Position numbers and translations under genes: made by a program
From: Microcaldota archaeon
Lineage (GTDB): Archaea; B1Sed10-29; WALL01; WAMD01
Assembly: GCA_027077895.1 (NCBI GenBank)
Contig: JALWQZ010000064.1
Coordinates: 1-12,684 of the forward strand
DNA: 12,684 bases
Reading direction: 5' to 3'
In this document: one piece after another, positions 1 through 8,259 of the stretch
Layout of the letters: each line of letters opens with the position of its first letter
Numbering within the stretch: the first letter of the stretch is position 1
The notes under the pieces: generated by a model
Seen by the model: the letters and a program-made list of their open reading frames with translations, nothing else
Told to the model about the DNA's origin: nothing
The model's database searches: none

Positions 1-136
1 TTGCGATGTAAACACCTGCTAAGACCAGAAAGAGCACAACAGCAATAACTATATACTTACCTTTTATCCCATAATATTCATTGGACATAAAATCCAAAAA
101 TTTATTTCCTTTTGGATTTTCGTTTTCATCATCCAT
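1..136 (-). CDS. N-terminal fragment of a membrane-anchored protein of unknown function (cut by window edge)
   Basis: The frame is open from the ATG at 136 down to base 1, giving 45 codons before the window ends. The visible protein has an Asp/Glu/Asn-rich cytoplasmic-type tail of about 27 residues (it starts MDDENENPKG and includes KFLDF at 12-16), followed by a strongly hydrophobic segment at about 28-45, which looks like a signal anchor. I chose this start because the two nearby ATGs at 132 and 129 share another frame that soon stops. It lies 45 nt downstream of the giant surface-protein gene and has the same plan (short acidic tail, then one membrane helix), so it may be another anchored surface protein. 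Its extracellular part is outside the window, so no function can be given. Confidence 0.7.
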   Translation of the reverse strand, partial: MDDENENPKGNKFLDFMSNEYYGIKGKYIVIAVVLFLVLAGVYIA

Positions 137-155
137 ACCTCACACCCACATTTAG

Positions 156-163
156 TTATATAG
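156..163 (-). promoter_or_regulatory. TATA-like box for the left-edge gene
   Basis: The minus strand reads CTATATAA here, preceded by an A-rich stretch. Its centre is about 24 nt before the ATG at 136. That is the archaeal TATA-to-start distance, so transcription would begin almost at the start codon (leaderless). GAGGT lies directly against the ATG, too close to be a normal Shine-Dalgarno. The left-edge gene may therefore have its own promoter rather than depend only on read-through from the giant gene. Confidence 0.4.
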
Positions 164-181
164 CACTCATTTTTAATTTTT

Positions 182-3100
182 TTATTGGCATCCTACCCTA
201 TAAGCTCTTTCATCTTTTTCACTGCACCCACACCCTATTTCGTCATATACTCTCCCACCTGAACTTTTACCCATTGTTGTGCATGAGAATGTTACATTGT
301 ACCTACCCTCCCTTAGTTCCCCTAAAGATAATGGAACGGTGAAGTTTACTCCATTAGCGAAGTCTTCACAGGGACCATTACAAATTGCCTGTGTTGAATT
401 TACTTCGTTGCCATCTTTTGTTATGTCTAACCAACACTGGATTTGTGTACCCCTTGATACAGCCGCTTTAACATTGTATTTGAGGATTACGGTACCTTCT
501 CCATTTGTGTAATACACATTCTTGTAAATCGAGGCTGGTGAGAATAGGCAGGGAACATCGCTCTTTATAGTGTTGTCTGAGAGTATTGTGCACGATTCTT
601 GGAGAATAGGTCTTATAACTATAGAGTTACCACCAATTGCGATTGTTATTGACTTGTTTGCTTCATTACCGACGTTGTCTGTGCATACTATTGATGCGTT
701 AACTGTGAGTGGTAGATTCTTGCAGCCCCCTCCTTTTTTAAGCAGCCAGTCAAATACCTTGTTGCTGATATCATTCCCACCTATAACACACTTAAATGAT
801 TTTGACTTACTACCTAGGAAAGTAGATGTTGGCGTACATGTGCTTATTGTTGTATTCTTATAGATCTTGTTGTATCCATTTAGGTATTTTCTAGGATATA
901 CAAAACATTTAGATACACCCGATCCATCATCTTCGACATTGAAACTTATTGTTGCTTCGTTGCTCACGCCAAGATTTATGGGGATTGTTGGGGAGTATGT
1001 GTAGAGTATGCTCGGTGGTTTTGTGTCTACCCACACATTTTTTGTTATTATAGGACCAGGTGTATTGGTTTCACCACTAAAGCACTCCATATATACTGTG
1101 TTCTTCCCCTCTTCTATGCCTGTTAGTTTGTAACCTTGTGTGAGTGTCTCCCAATCCACCTGTTTGCTTGTATCCAATTGACCTACACCAACATAGCAAT
1201 ATCCTATGTTTGTAGTGTTGTCTGTACCTAGTATATACAAATCACTACTGTTTACCCATTTTCCAGTTACATCCTCTGATGAGAAGGGAGTCACGATCTT
1301 GAAGTTGTATCCTGGGACATGTATATTCCAGTTGGGTGATTCACAATTGTTGAATGGGATTGTTACGCCCTGATCTATGTTCTTCTCATCTATACCTAGA
1401 CTGGTCTCGTTCCCTGTTAACCAGTGATACATTAAGTTTTCTAGGAAGCATTCTTCCAATTCGTTTTTTATGTTCCCTAGGTCATCTGCTGTGACAACAC
1501 CCATTAGGTAGGTATCTGGCCAGTTGCTATTTGGTCCGTACCACCTGAGGAACCCTAGAGCATGGTAATTACCAAGTTTTCCTTGGAGCCAGGATGTTTC
1601 GGTAGACTGTCCAACACGTGATTCATCGAGGGATTTCCACTGGATAGTGTAGTAGTTTGATCCTGCTTCAGATAGGTCCGAGATGAATGACCCTATATAA
1701 CTCGTTAGGTTATCCACATACCTCGGGTTTTTGTTGCGTATTTTGTCTATTAGAGTCTGGAAACTCGGTGTCCCCTCACTCTGTAGCAGGTATTGTCTTT
1801 CAGTAGTGAAGCTGAATTCTGCGTCTGGATTTAATAGCCCGACTAGGAAACTAGGTTCTCCAGGCTGACACCAAGGTGTGCTTGAATTTAGGTATCCACT
1901 TATTGTGTATTCTCCAGTACCTGTCCTAGTTATTGTGAGTGTCACGATGCCACATGTGATTTCGTCTTTGGATGATGTGCCATCGTTGATTTTCATCGAT
2001 GTAATCCTATTGTCATTTAGGTCATTTAGCGTCAACACATCATTCCCAAATGCGTATGGCCCACCACTTATTGATATTTCATTGCTGTTTGACAGTTCAT
2101 TTATCATTGAGTCTATTATACCTTTCATTTGATTTGCATCACATATCGATGCAAACTTTAATTCTCTTCCTTTAAAATTTTCTGGTTTAGTAGTCTTAAT
2201 GGTATAATTAGTGTAGGAACCATATATTATCTTCCTAGGTAGTTGTATCATTTCGCTCTTGTTAACATATACTCGAACTTTGTAAATTTTATTTCTTACT
2301 TTCACTGTTTTTGTCTTATTGGTCTCATTAGAGTGTATAGAGTGTACGGATTTATGCTCAACGGAATACACTAAACAAGATGATTGATAATGTATGTTAT
2401 ATGGATCTGCTTGGGACCTTACCACAAGATATTTCCCAGGTTCAAAGTTCATGTTGGTTTGGTTAGGTTGGTTGTTCGCAGGAAGATTGGATGTCAAGTT
2501 TGCATAATATACCACTGTCCTACTCATCCCGTAAGACATACCCTTTGGTGACAGTGTAAGTTTTAATGCATATGTGTAGTTATATAGGTTTGCAGCATTC
2601 CCGGTTGGTTTTACAACCCAGTATAAGTATGCTTTGTCTCCAGGTTTGAGCGTCATTGGATTCCCACTTTTGACTGTATATGGGGGGCTTCCATCTGCAG
2701 GGTACACGTGTGCGTATAGTGTTGTGTTATAGTAGTTTTCGGTGTAACTCCCAAAACTTTGCCAACCATAATCGTTTTGGCTTTTATAGTTATAAATGTC
2801 AGGGCTTATTTCTAGTCCTTTTTGCCAGTAATTCACAATGGTTATGCCTTTCTTGAACACCTGCTGACTGTTTGTGAAGTTGAGTCTGAATACAATGCCA
2901 GATGGTATAGACACATACTCCCCCAGCACCCTATACGATTTTTCTAGAGATATATCATGTGATGTTGAACTTATGACTATCCTACTTCCACCGTCTAGCC
3001 CCCCAGTTTCAAATGTCATAGTCTTTATGTATTGGTTTGATTCGCTTGGCAAATACCTCGGTATTGCATTGGTATTGTTAAAGTTCCCACTGTCTGTTTG

Positions 3101-6100
3101 TACGTATCTCTTATTTGCATCTTGGGTGTAGAACTCCCCAGATGTTGTGTACTCTGTGAGCGAGTTTTCTAGTTCTATGTTCTTGTTGTTGACTGTGTTG
3201 TTTGTCATTAGTTCTATGTAGTAATCATTGGGTTCGAATTTTAGTGTTACCCAGGGGTCAGCCGGTTGAGATGCCCCATCTTGCCATAGCCATATTTTTA
3301 TTTCCCCGCTTGTTGGTTCGTTTGGTCCCACACCTGTGATTGTCACATGCTTAACTGCCCCACCACTTGGTATCTCTATCTGTGCGGGATATTGCAGTCC
3401 CAGGTTGATTGGGTTCCCACTGCCATCAAAGGCTTCAACCATTAAGTCTCCAGTGTATGGTACATTTCCTGTATTTCTCAATGATATTGAAATGTTGAAT
3501 GATCGTGGCACGTTTTGACTTGTGGAGAATAGGGGGAGGTTGTTGTTAAACTCACCCACTGCTATACCTGATGGGAGGGAGTAATTTAAGGGGATGTCAT
3601 TGTCTGTGAATAGGACATATGCTGTCACATTACCCTCGACGTTTGCAATTGGTGTTGGTGTGTACTGAGGGGTTTTGATTTTTGCTTTTAGCGTTAGAGG
3701 AATATCCTGGCTTGACGCTTGAAATTCGTTATAGAACGGCATTATATACGCAGTCCCATTTGTTGTGGCATTCATAGCTATTGTTATATCTACTTTGTAG
3801 TCTGGTCCTAGTGTCCGGGCAAGAGTTGCGTCCATTACGTTGAAGTCTGTTCCTTCCAGCGGGGTTTTAAATACTACCCATGTTTTTGTGTTGTTTGCGT
3901 TGGTTATACTCCCGCTGAAGTAGATAGGGTTTAGTATTTCGGGCGTTATCTTGAAGTCAAATCTACCTGTTTTTGAATATCCTTTAGACAGGGCAGATAT
4001 GTGTAAGTAAACTATGCTGCCGGTCGTTGCAGATATGGATGTCTCCCAGTTTGTACTGTTTGGATTTGTTGTGAATCCTGCTTTGTACAAGTAAAAGTCT
4101 CCAGTTGGTAGGGGATACCAATCACTGCTACCTGTAATTGTTATGTTTTTGTTTTTCCAGCCTGTTGATGTAGATGCTGAATTTGATATGTACTCTGCTT
4201 CATAATGTACCTGCGTTGGCCCTGTTAGTGCACCCAACCTGACTAGTAGGGGTATGTTAAATGTTATACTTCCTGGTCTATAATTCTTTATTGTAATTTG
4301 TAAACCTTTGCTTGTTTGTGTAGATGGATTTGTGCTTCCAGTTAGATAATTTGTGTATGAAGAGAATGTTTGTAGCCCAATGGTGGGTTGTTGTGATGTT
4401 TCAGACATTGTCACAAGTTCTGGAAGGCGATCTATTAAGATTGGGGTTGTTGTTGGATCGAGTTTATCTCCTGGTTTTCCAATCCATAATTTAACTATGA
4501 CTTTGTTGTACGTCGTCCCCATTTTGCTATCTAAATAGGGCAGCCCCACAATTAGTTTACCCACAACTCTCTTCCCTAGTGGTAGCGTGTCACCATTGAG
4601 TTTGAACTGTACACTAACATTTGGTTTTTCAAGGTTCAATGTGAACCTTTTTGTGCTGTCTAGTTTGAATGGACCGATAGTCCCATAGTATACACCTTTA
4701 TCATTTGATTCTTCTCCAACTATGTAATACTCATCGCCTAAGTATCCAGTGAATTTCACATAGGAGTTTTCGCTGGTCTCTGTGTCTACCTTTTCAATGT
4801 CAGGGTATGTTGTGTACAACGTCACTTGAATACCATTCTGTGGAGCACCGTCTACTAGTGTTCTAATGTATATCTCTTTTGTCGTTGGGTTGGCTTCTAG
4901 TTGATAGAAGTTCGGTCTCCCTGGTTTTACGGTTATTGCGCCTATACTAGTATAATTGTATGACATAGGGACCCTGGCAAGGACAGTGTATGTTGTCGCA
5001 TAAATCCTATCCCAAGTGCATTCCCCGTTTGTAGATGTGGTACACTCCCCACCCGGTGTACCATCATCAGAGACTAGTTTTATGCGTACGCCAGGGAATG
5101 GGTCACCTGCTTTTGTTGGGTTTATTACTTGGATTTCCAGTGGGCCTGAGTTGTTGTCTGTTAGTTTGTCTAGAGTTATGTTTACGGATCCACCACCGAC
5201 TATGCTACCACTATTTGATTTATAACCTGATTTTGTTGCGTACACTTGATACTGTACACCTTTCATTAAACTAATTGTTGCTTTTCCTTGGTAGTCGGTA
5301 TACAATTTTATGCCGTTTACATAAACAGTCGCACCAGATAGACCTCTCCCATCGTTTTGTCTAACCCATATTGTAGAAGGCCACCCCTTTACCATCCTCA
5401 ATGTGACCTGGCCCATTGGGTAAAATGGTGGCGTTTTCATTGTTGCATATGTCTGGTTAGGGTCTATTGCTTGGAGGGAGATCATTTGCCTTGGAACATT
5501 CAATTTTGCAATCCCATCTTTGGATACAGCGTTGGTTTCGTTCCAGGGTAGTAAACTCCCATTCTCATCAACTGCCCTTACCTCTATACCATTCAATCGT
5601 TTTCCTGTTTGTTTATCAATTACAATGACCATTAGGGATGTGTATTTAACCTCATTCTGTGAACTTTTGTCCTGCTCCACAGTGTCTGGTATTCCATTGT
5701 GGTTATCATCTACAGTCCCATTTTCATTCCATCCGATGTAACTTCCGTTCCAGTTCGGGTAACTACTGGTATTGTTTTCAGAATATGATGTGTTCCACCC
5801 ACTCTCAGTCCAGTTGGTGCTATTCCACCCAGTCGCATTCCAGTCGACCCAGCCATTTGAGGATTCCTCCCAGTCAGGTACATTGTCGTAGTTCTGATCT
5901 GCTGAGAACTCTGCAGATTTGGGTTGTAGTATTAAACTACCTCCAGTTTCTGCATATGATAGTAACTCGTCAGGGTAGAACTCACCGGAATAACCGTAAC
6001 AGTCTATTCGTACCTTATCCTCTAGAGGTATGCACCCACCTGACGTAACTAATACCTGACCGTCAGATATGTCCCAGTCTAACTTTTCTGTTGTTCCATC

Positions 6101-6664
6101 CTGTTTTATTAAGTAAACTTGACATTTGGTAGGTGTATCCCCTGATGGTGTAGATAATGGGATGGCTGCCAGGTCTTTGGGTATGTTTACGCAACTATTT
6201 GTGTTTACAGGTGTTGAACAGTTTGTGCTGATAGTGATGGTTTTAGTGCTTCCGTTGAATAGGATTGTTTTTGTTACAGTGTTGCAGTTGTCCTTTTGGA
6301 CGGTTAGTTCTATTGTCCCGGGTTTTGGTATGTGGAGTTTGGCACCGTTTGGCCCAGTCACTGCCGATGCTATGGGTAGGCCCCCCAGGCTAGCGGATAT
6401 GCTCGCGCCTTGGAGATTCTTCCCGTTTGATGTCACGACAACGTTTAGGATCCCCCCAGTTGCAGAGGGGCCAGAGCCCATTAGGGCCCAGATTAGTGCT
6501 AGTATCAGTATTATCACCAGGCCGATGAACAGGGGAAAAGATGGAATGCCCTTGTCTTCCAGAGGATCGATTATCTTGTAGACGTGCAGGCCTTTATCGT
6601 CTAATGAATCCAAGAACTCGTACCATTTATCTTCAATATTCGCATATGCTTCTCTTATGTTCAT
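182..6664 (-). CDS. Giant membrane-anchored multi-domain surface glycoprotein (carboxypeptidase-regulatory-like and Ig-like repeats)
   Basis: This is a 2160-aa protein. Residues 1-43 are an acidic cytoplasmic-type tail and 44-62 a single hydrophobic helix with no obvious cleavage site, so N-in/C-out anchoring is likely. About five diverged beta-sandwich units resembling carboxypeptidase-regulatory/PEGA-type domains follow at about 71-128, 340-415, 429-500, 507-590 and 596-683. A Trp/Asn pentad segment between two DxNx(D/N)xxPD calcium-type motifs sits at 256-330. CARDB-like beta-sandwich regions occur near 1055-1125 and 1315-1376. An Ig-like part with VDTKPPS near 1879 and a CTDNVGN motif near 1995 lies close to the C-terminus, which ends in a Cys cluster (GCGC, then VGCQ). 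I count about 47 NxS/T sequons. There is no C-terminal membrane helix or sorting signal. An AGGTGA site 5 nt before the ATG supports the start, and the gene follows its neighbour by 9 nt in one operon. It is probably an adhesin or cell-envelope stalk protein; no catalytic motif was recognised. Confidence 0.85.
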   Translation of the reverse strand: MNIREAYANIEDKWYEFLDSLDDKGLHVYKIIDPLEDKGIPSFPLFIGLVIILILALIWALMGSGPSATGGILNVVVTSNGKNLQGASISASLGGLPIASAVTGPNGAKLHIPKPGTIELTVQKDNCNTVTKTILFNGSTKTITISTNCSTPVNTNSCVNIPKDLAAIPLSTPSGDTPTKCQVYLIKQDGTTEKLDWDISDGQVLVTSGGCIPLEDKVRIDCYGYSGEFYPDELLSYAETGGSLILQPKSAEFSADQNYDNVPDWEESSNGWVDWNATGWNSTNWTESGWNTSYSENNTSSYPNWNGSYIGWNENGTVDDNHNGIPDTVEQDKSSQNEVKYTSLMVIVIDKQTGKRLNGIEVRAVDENGSLLPWNETNAVSKDGIAKLNVPRQMISLQAIDPNQTYATMKTPPFYPMGQVTLRMVKGWPSTIWVRQNDGRGLSGATVYVNGIKLYTDYQGKATISLMKGVQYQVYATKSGYKSNSGSIVGGGSVNITLDKLTDNNSGPLEIQVINPTKAGDPFPGVRIKLVSDDGTPGGECTTSTNGECTWDRIYATTYTVLARVPMSYNYTSIGAITVKPGRPNFYQLEANPTTKEIYIRTLVDGAPQNGIQVTLYTTYPDIEKVDTETSENSYVKFTGYLGDEYYIVGEESNDKGVYYGTIGPFKLDSTKRFTLNLEKPNVSVQFKLNGDTLPLGKRVVGKLIVGLPYLDSKMGTTYNKVIVKLWIGKPGDKLDPTTTPILIDRLPELVTMSETSQQPTIGLQTFSSYTNYLTGSTNPSTQTSKGLQITIKNYRPGSITFNIPLLVRLGALTGPTQVHYEAEYISNSASTSTGWKNKNITITGSSDWYPLPTGDFYLYKAGFTTNPNSTNWETSISATTGSIVYLHISALSKGYSKTGRFDFKITPEILNPIYFSGSITNANNTKTWVVFKTPLEGTDFNVMDATLARTLGPDYKVDITIAMNATTNGTAYIMPFYNEFQASSQDIPLTLKAKIKTPQYTPTPIANVEGNVTAYVLFTDNDIPLNYSLPSGIAVGEFNNNLPLFSTSQNVPRSFNISISLRNTGNVPYTGDLMVEAFDGSGNPINLGLQYPAQIEIPSGGAVKHVTITGVGPNEPTSGEIKIWLWQDGASQPADPWVTLKFEPNDYYIELMTNNTVNNKNIELENSLTEYTTSGEFYTQDANKRYVQTDSGNFNNTNAIPRYLPSESNQYIKTMTFETGGLDGGSRIVISSTSHDISLEKSYRVLGEYVSIPSGIVFRLNFTNSQQVFKKGITIVNYWQKGLEISPDIYNYKSQNDYGWQSFGSYTENYYNTTLYAHVYPADGSPPYTVKSGNPMTLKPGDKAYLYWVVKPTGNAANLYNYTYALKLTLSPKGMSYGMSRTVVYYANLTSNLPANNQPNQTNMNFEPGKYLVVRSQADPYNIHYQSSCLVYSVEHKSVHSIHSNETNKTKTVKVRNKIYKVRVYVNKSEMIQLPRKIIYGSYTNYTIKTTKPENFKGRELKFASICDANQMKGIIDSMINELSNSNEISISGGPYAFGNDVLTLNDLNDNRITSMKINDGTSSKDEITCGIVTLTITRTGTGEYTISGYLNSSTPWCQPGEPSFLVGLLNPDAEFSFTTERQYLLQSEGTPSFQTLIDKIRNKNPRYVDNLTSYIGSFISDLSEAGSNYYTIQWKSLDESRVGQSTETSWLQGKLGNYHALGFLRWYGPNSNWPDTYLMGVVTADDLGNIKNELEECFLENLMYHWLTGNETSLGIDEKNIDQGVTIPFNNCESPNWNIHVPGYNFKIVTPFSSEDVTGKWVNSSDLYILGTDNTTNIGYCYVGVGQLDTSKQVDWETLTQGYKLTGIEEGKNTVYMECFSGETNTPGPIITKNVWVDTKPPSILYTYSPTIPINLGVSNEATISFNVEDDGSGVSKCFVYPRKYLNGYNKIYKNTTISTCTPTSTFLGSKSKSFKCVIGGNDISNKVFDWLLKKGGGCKNLPLTVNASIVCTDNVGNEANKSITIAIGGNSIVIRPILQESCTILSDNTIKSDVPCLFSPASIYKNVYYTNGEGTVILKYNVKAAVSRGTQIQCWLDITKDGNEVNSTQAICNGPCEDFANGVNFTVPLSLGELREGRYNVTFSCTTMGKSSGGRVYDEIGCGCSEKDERAYRVGCQ
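5714..5842 (-). repeat. Degenerate 15-nt / pentapeptide repeat (W-N-x-[ST]-G) inside the giant protein
   Basis: Residues 275-317 read in pentads: WNATG, WNSTN, WTESG, WNTSY, SENNT, SSYPN, WNGSY, then IGWNENGT. Trp lies at 275, 280, 285, 290 and 305, all in five-residue register; W312 breaks it. Eight NxS/T sequons fall within 42 residues (N276, N281, N284, N291, N297, N298, N306, N315). The block is bracketed by DQNYDNVPDWEE (256-267) and DDNHNGIPDTVE (319-330), which match the spacing of thrombospondin type 3-like DxNxDGxPDxxE calcium motifs. Confidence 0.6.
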
Positions 6665-6669
6665 TTAGG

Positions 6670-6675
6670 TCACCT
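6670..6675 (-). promoter_or_regulatory. Shine-Dalgarno AGGTGA of the giant surface-protein gene, overlapping the upstream stop codon
   Basis: AGGTGA lies 5 nt before the ATG at 6664 and matches the archaeal 16S anti-Shine-Dalgarno. Its first two bases are the last two of the TAG stop (6676-6674) of the upstream gene, which suggests translational coupling of the two cistrons. Confidence 0.7.
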
Positions 6676-8203
6676 ACGAACACGATAAACTTGCGATATC
6701 ATTTGCACTAGTAGACGCACACAATTTCTCACATTGCTGCATATTATACCAGTTCCTCCAAAATACACCAGGCCCATCATATCTATATTTTCCACCCATG
6801 GCGTCTTCGTCATCGTCTCCCCACACGACTATCCTGATTATCCCACCACATTTTATAGGAACATTGTAACCATCCACAAGGCTGGGTACGTCTGTTACAT
6901 TTGATAAGTAAAACCTGAAGTGTACATGGTCCAATGATGCTTTGTAATCCCCTGGGGGGTTACAATACGGTTTTTCATTCCTTTGTCCTTCTACCCAAAC
7001 TCCTCTATAAGGAGCAATACCAACTCCTGATCGTATTGAGTATGTTTTGCTTAGTAATAACACAGGTGGATTAAGGGTATCGTACCACCAATGGGAATCA
7101 CCCCACTTGAAATAAGTATCTTTTGGTTCTAACCTAATCACGTCACTTCCGCTAAAGTTTTCAGTATACTTACTTGAAAGGTATAAACCATACTGAGACA
7201 GGGGTATACTGCTATCTATTTCATCTTCGGTTGCTAATCTTCCGTTGACTGCGACGACATTTGGTATCTCTGTTGGCAACTGTTCGTTTTGTTCAACTAC
7301 TGTTTTGTCATTTTGGAATTTCTCGCATCTGGTCACCGCTGAAGAGTACCCTTGTGTTGATTTATTTAATCTAAAACCCAACACATATAATGCAGTAGCG
7401 CCATGCGAACTTGTGGATCCTCCCACATCATCTCTGAATGCTCTCCAAGCATTATTTTTAAAGAAACACCTCTCTTCATGAGAACCGTCTGGGTTGAAGT
7501 CACAGTGTGTGTGTTCATTTGCACACTCTGGGCCACATAGTGTTATTTGACCACCTACTTCATCATTATAATCATCCACAGGATTCCACGCTTCCACGGC
7601 AACGTCATATGTGCAGGACTGTGGATCAGTGAAATGAACTTCCCACATCTTGGCATTGCTCAGATTTAGCGTTTTGTCCAATGCTACGAGGCATACAGTT
7701 ACATATGGGTCGTTTTGGTTTTGGGCAAACTCAACAGGTTGTGGCCAAATGTTATTGTTTACACTATAGTCATTTACAGGGTAATTTAATACTTTTGGTT
7801 TACAATCGGATTTGCCTGTTTGTTCATAGCATTCCTTGGGGGTTATCGTAGGAGTAAAGTCAAGTTTGTTCCAGTTACTCAATTCGGAGACGCTCGTTGG
7901 CCACTCGTCACTGCAACTGGGCCAACCATCATCCATAGAACCATACAAAACCTTGTAAAATATAATCGGCTCGCCGTTCGAATTTGTTAGCAGGTTTGGG
8001 TCACTCACATTTGGGTTTATTGCGAATGCGTTGTAATTTACGTATACTCCATTCCCTGTGTCCTTAGGAGGCGTCCTGTCAACAACTAACGTGAAATTAA
8101 CTGATGCTGTGGCGCCGAGCGAGGAACTGGGGAAGACCACAATCATTGAAAACACTAAAAAAAACGCCAAAATTGTCGAAACTACGGGAATTTTCCATTT
8201 CAT
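6674..8203 (-). CDS. Secreted Cys/Trp-rich exoprotein of unknown family
   Basis: This 509-aa protein (counted from ATG 8203) begins MKWK, then a long hydrophobic Sec-type signal core, with likely cleavage near residue 30 (SSLG|A). The mature protein starts with a short strand ending VDRTPP (41-46), an Ig-like linker motif also found in the giant protein. It is rich in Trp, Asp, Cys and Tyr, has about six NxS/T sequons, and carries a tight Cys/His cluster (C223, C227, H231, H233, C234, H242, C246). A very acidic turn (GDDDED) lies near residue 462. The C-terminus has CEKLC and a final SCS, with no membrane helix. An upstream TTG (8215) and GTG (8212) are in frame, but GGTG 6 nt before the ATG at 8203 favours the ATG. 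It sits between a secreted Ig-like protein and the giant protein in the same operon and is probably a partner at the cell surface. I recognise no named family. Confidence 0.8.
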   Translation of the reverse strand: MKWKIPVVSTILAFFLVFSMIVVFPSSSLGATASVNFTLVVDRTPPKDTGNGVYVNYNAFAINPNVSDPNLLTNSNGEPIIFYKVLYGSMDDGWPSCSDEWPTSVSELSNWNKLDFTPTITPKECYEQTGKSDCKPKVLNYPVNDYSVNNNIWPQPVEFAQNQNDPYVTVCLVALDKTLNLSNAKMWEVHFTDPQSCTYDVAVEAWNPVDDYNDEVGGQITLCGPECANEHTHCDFNPDGSHEERCFFKNNAWRAFRDDVGGSTSSHGATALYVLGFRLNKSTQGYSSAVTRCEKFQNDKTVVEQNEQLPTEIPNVVAVNGRLATEDEIDSSIPLSQYGLYLSSKYTENFSGSDVIRLEPKDTYFKWGDSHWWYDTLNPPVLLLSKTYSIRSGVGIAPYRGVWVEGQRNEKPYCNPPGDYKASLDHVHFRFYLSNVTDVPSLVDGYNVPIKCGGIIRIVVWGDDDEDAMGGKYRYDGPGVFWRNWYNMQQCEKLCASTSANDIASLSCS

Positions 8204-8209
8204 ATCGGA

Positions 8210-8213
8210 CACC
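8210..8213 (-). promoter_or_regulatory. GGTG ribosome-binding site deciding the ATG start at 8203
   Basis: GGTG lies 6 nt upstream of the ATG at 8203 and overlaps the alternative GTG and TTG codons at 8212 and 8215. This makes the ATG the likeliest start of the 509-aa exoprotein. Confidence 0.5.
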
Positions 8214-8259
8214 AACCGTTTTTGAATTTCAATTTATGTGAAAGTATCTCATACCATTA

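Noticed and set aside
182..260. C-terminal sorting signal on the giant protein
   Set aside because: The last residues are polar and Cys-rich with no hydrophobic helix or basic end, so no archaeosortase signal can be called.
5659..6581. Plus-strand open frames of 129 and 151 codons
   Set aside because: They are antisense shadows of the N-terminal part of the giant surface protein.
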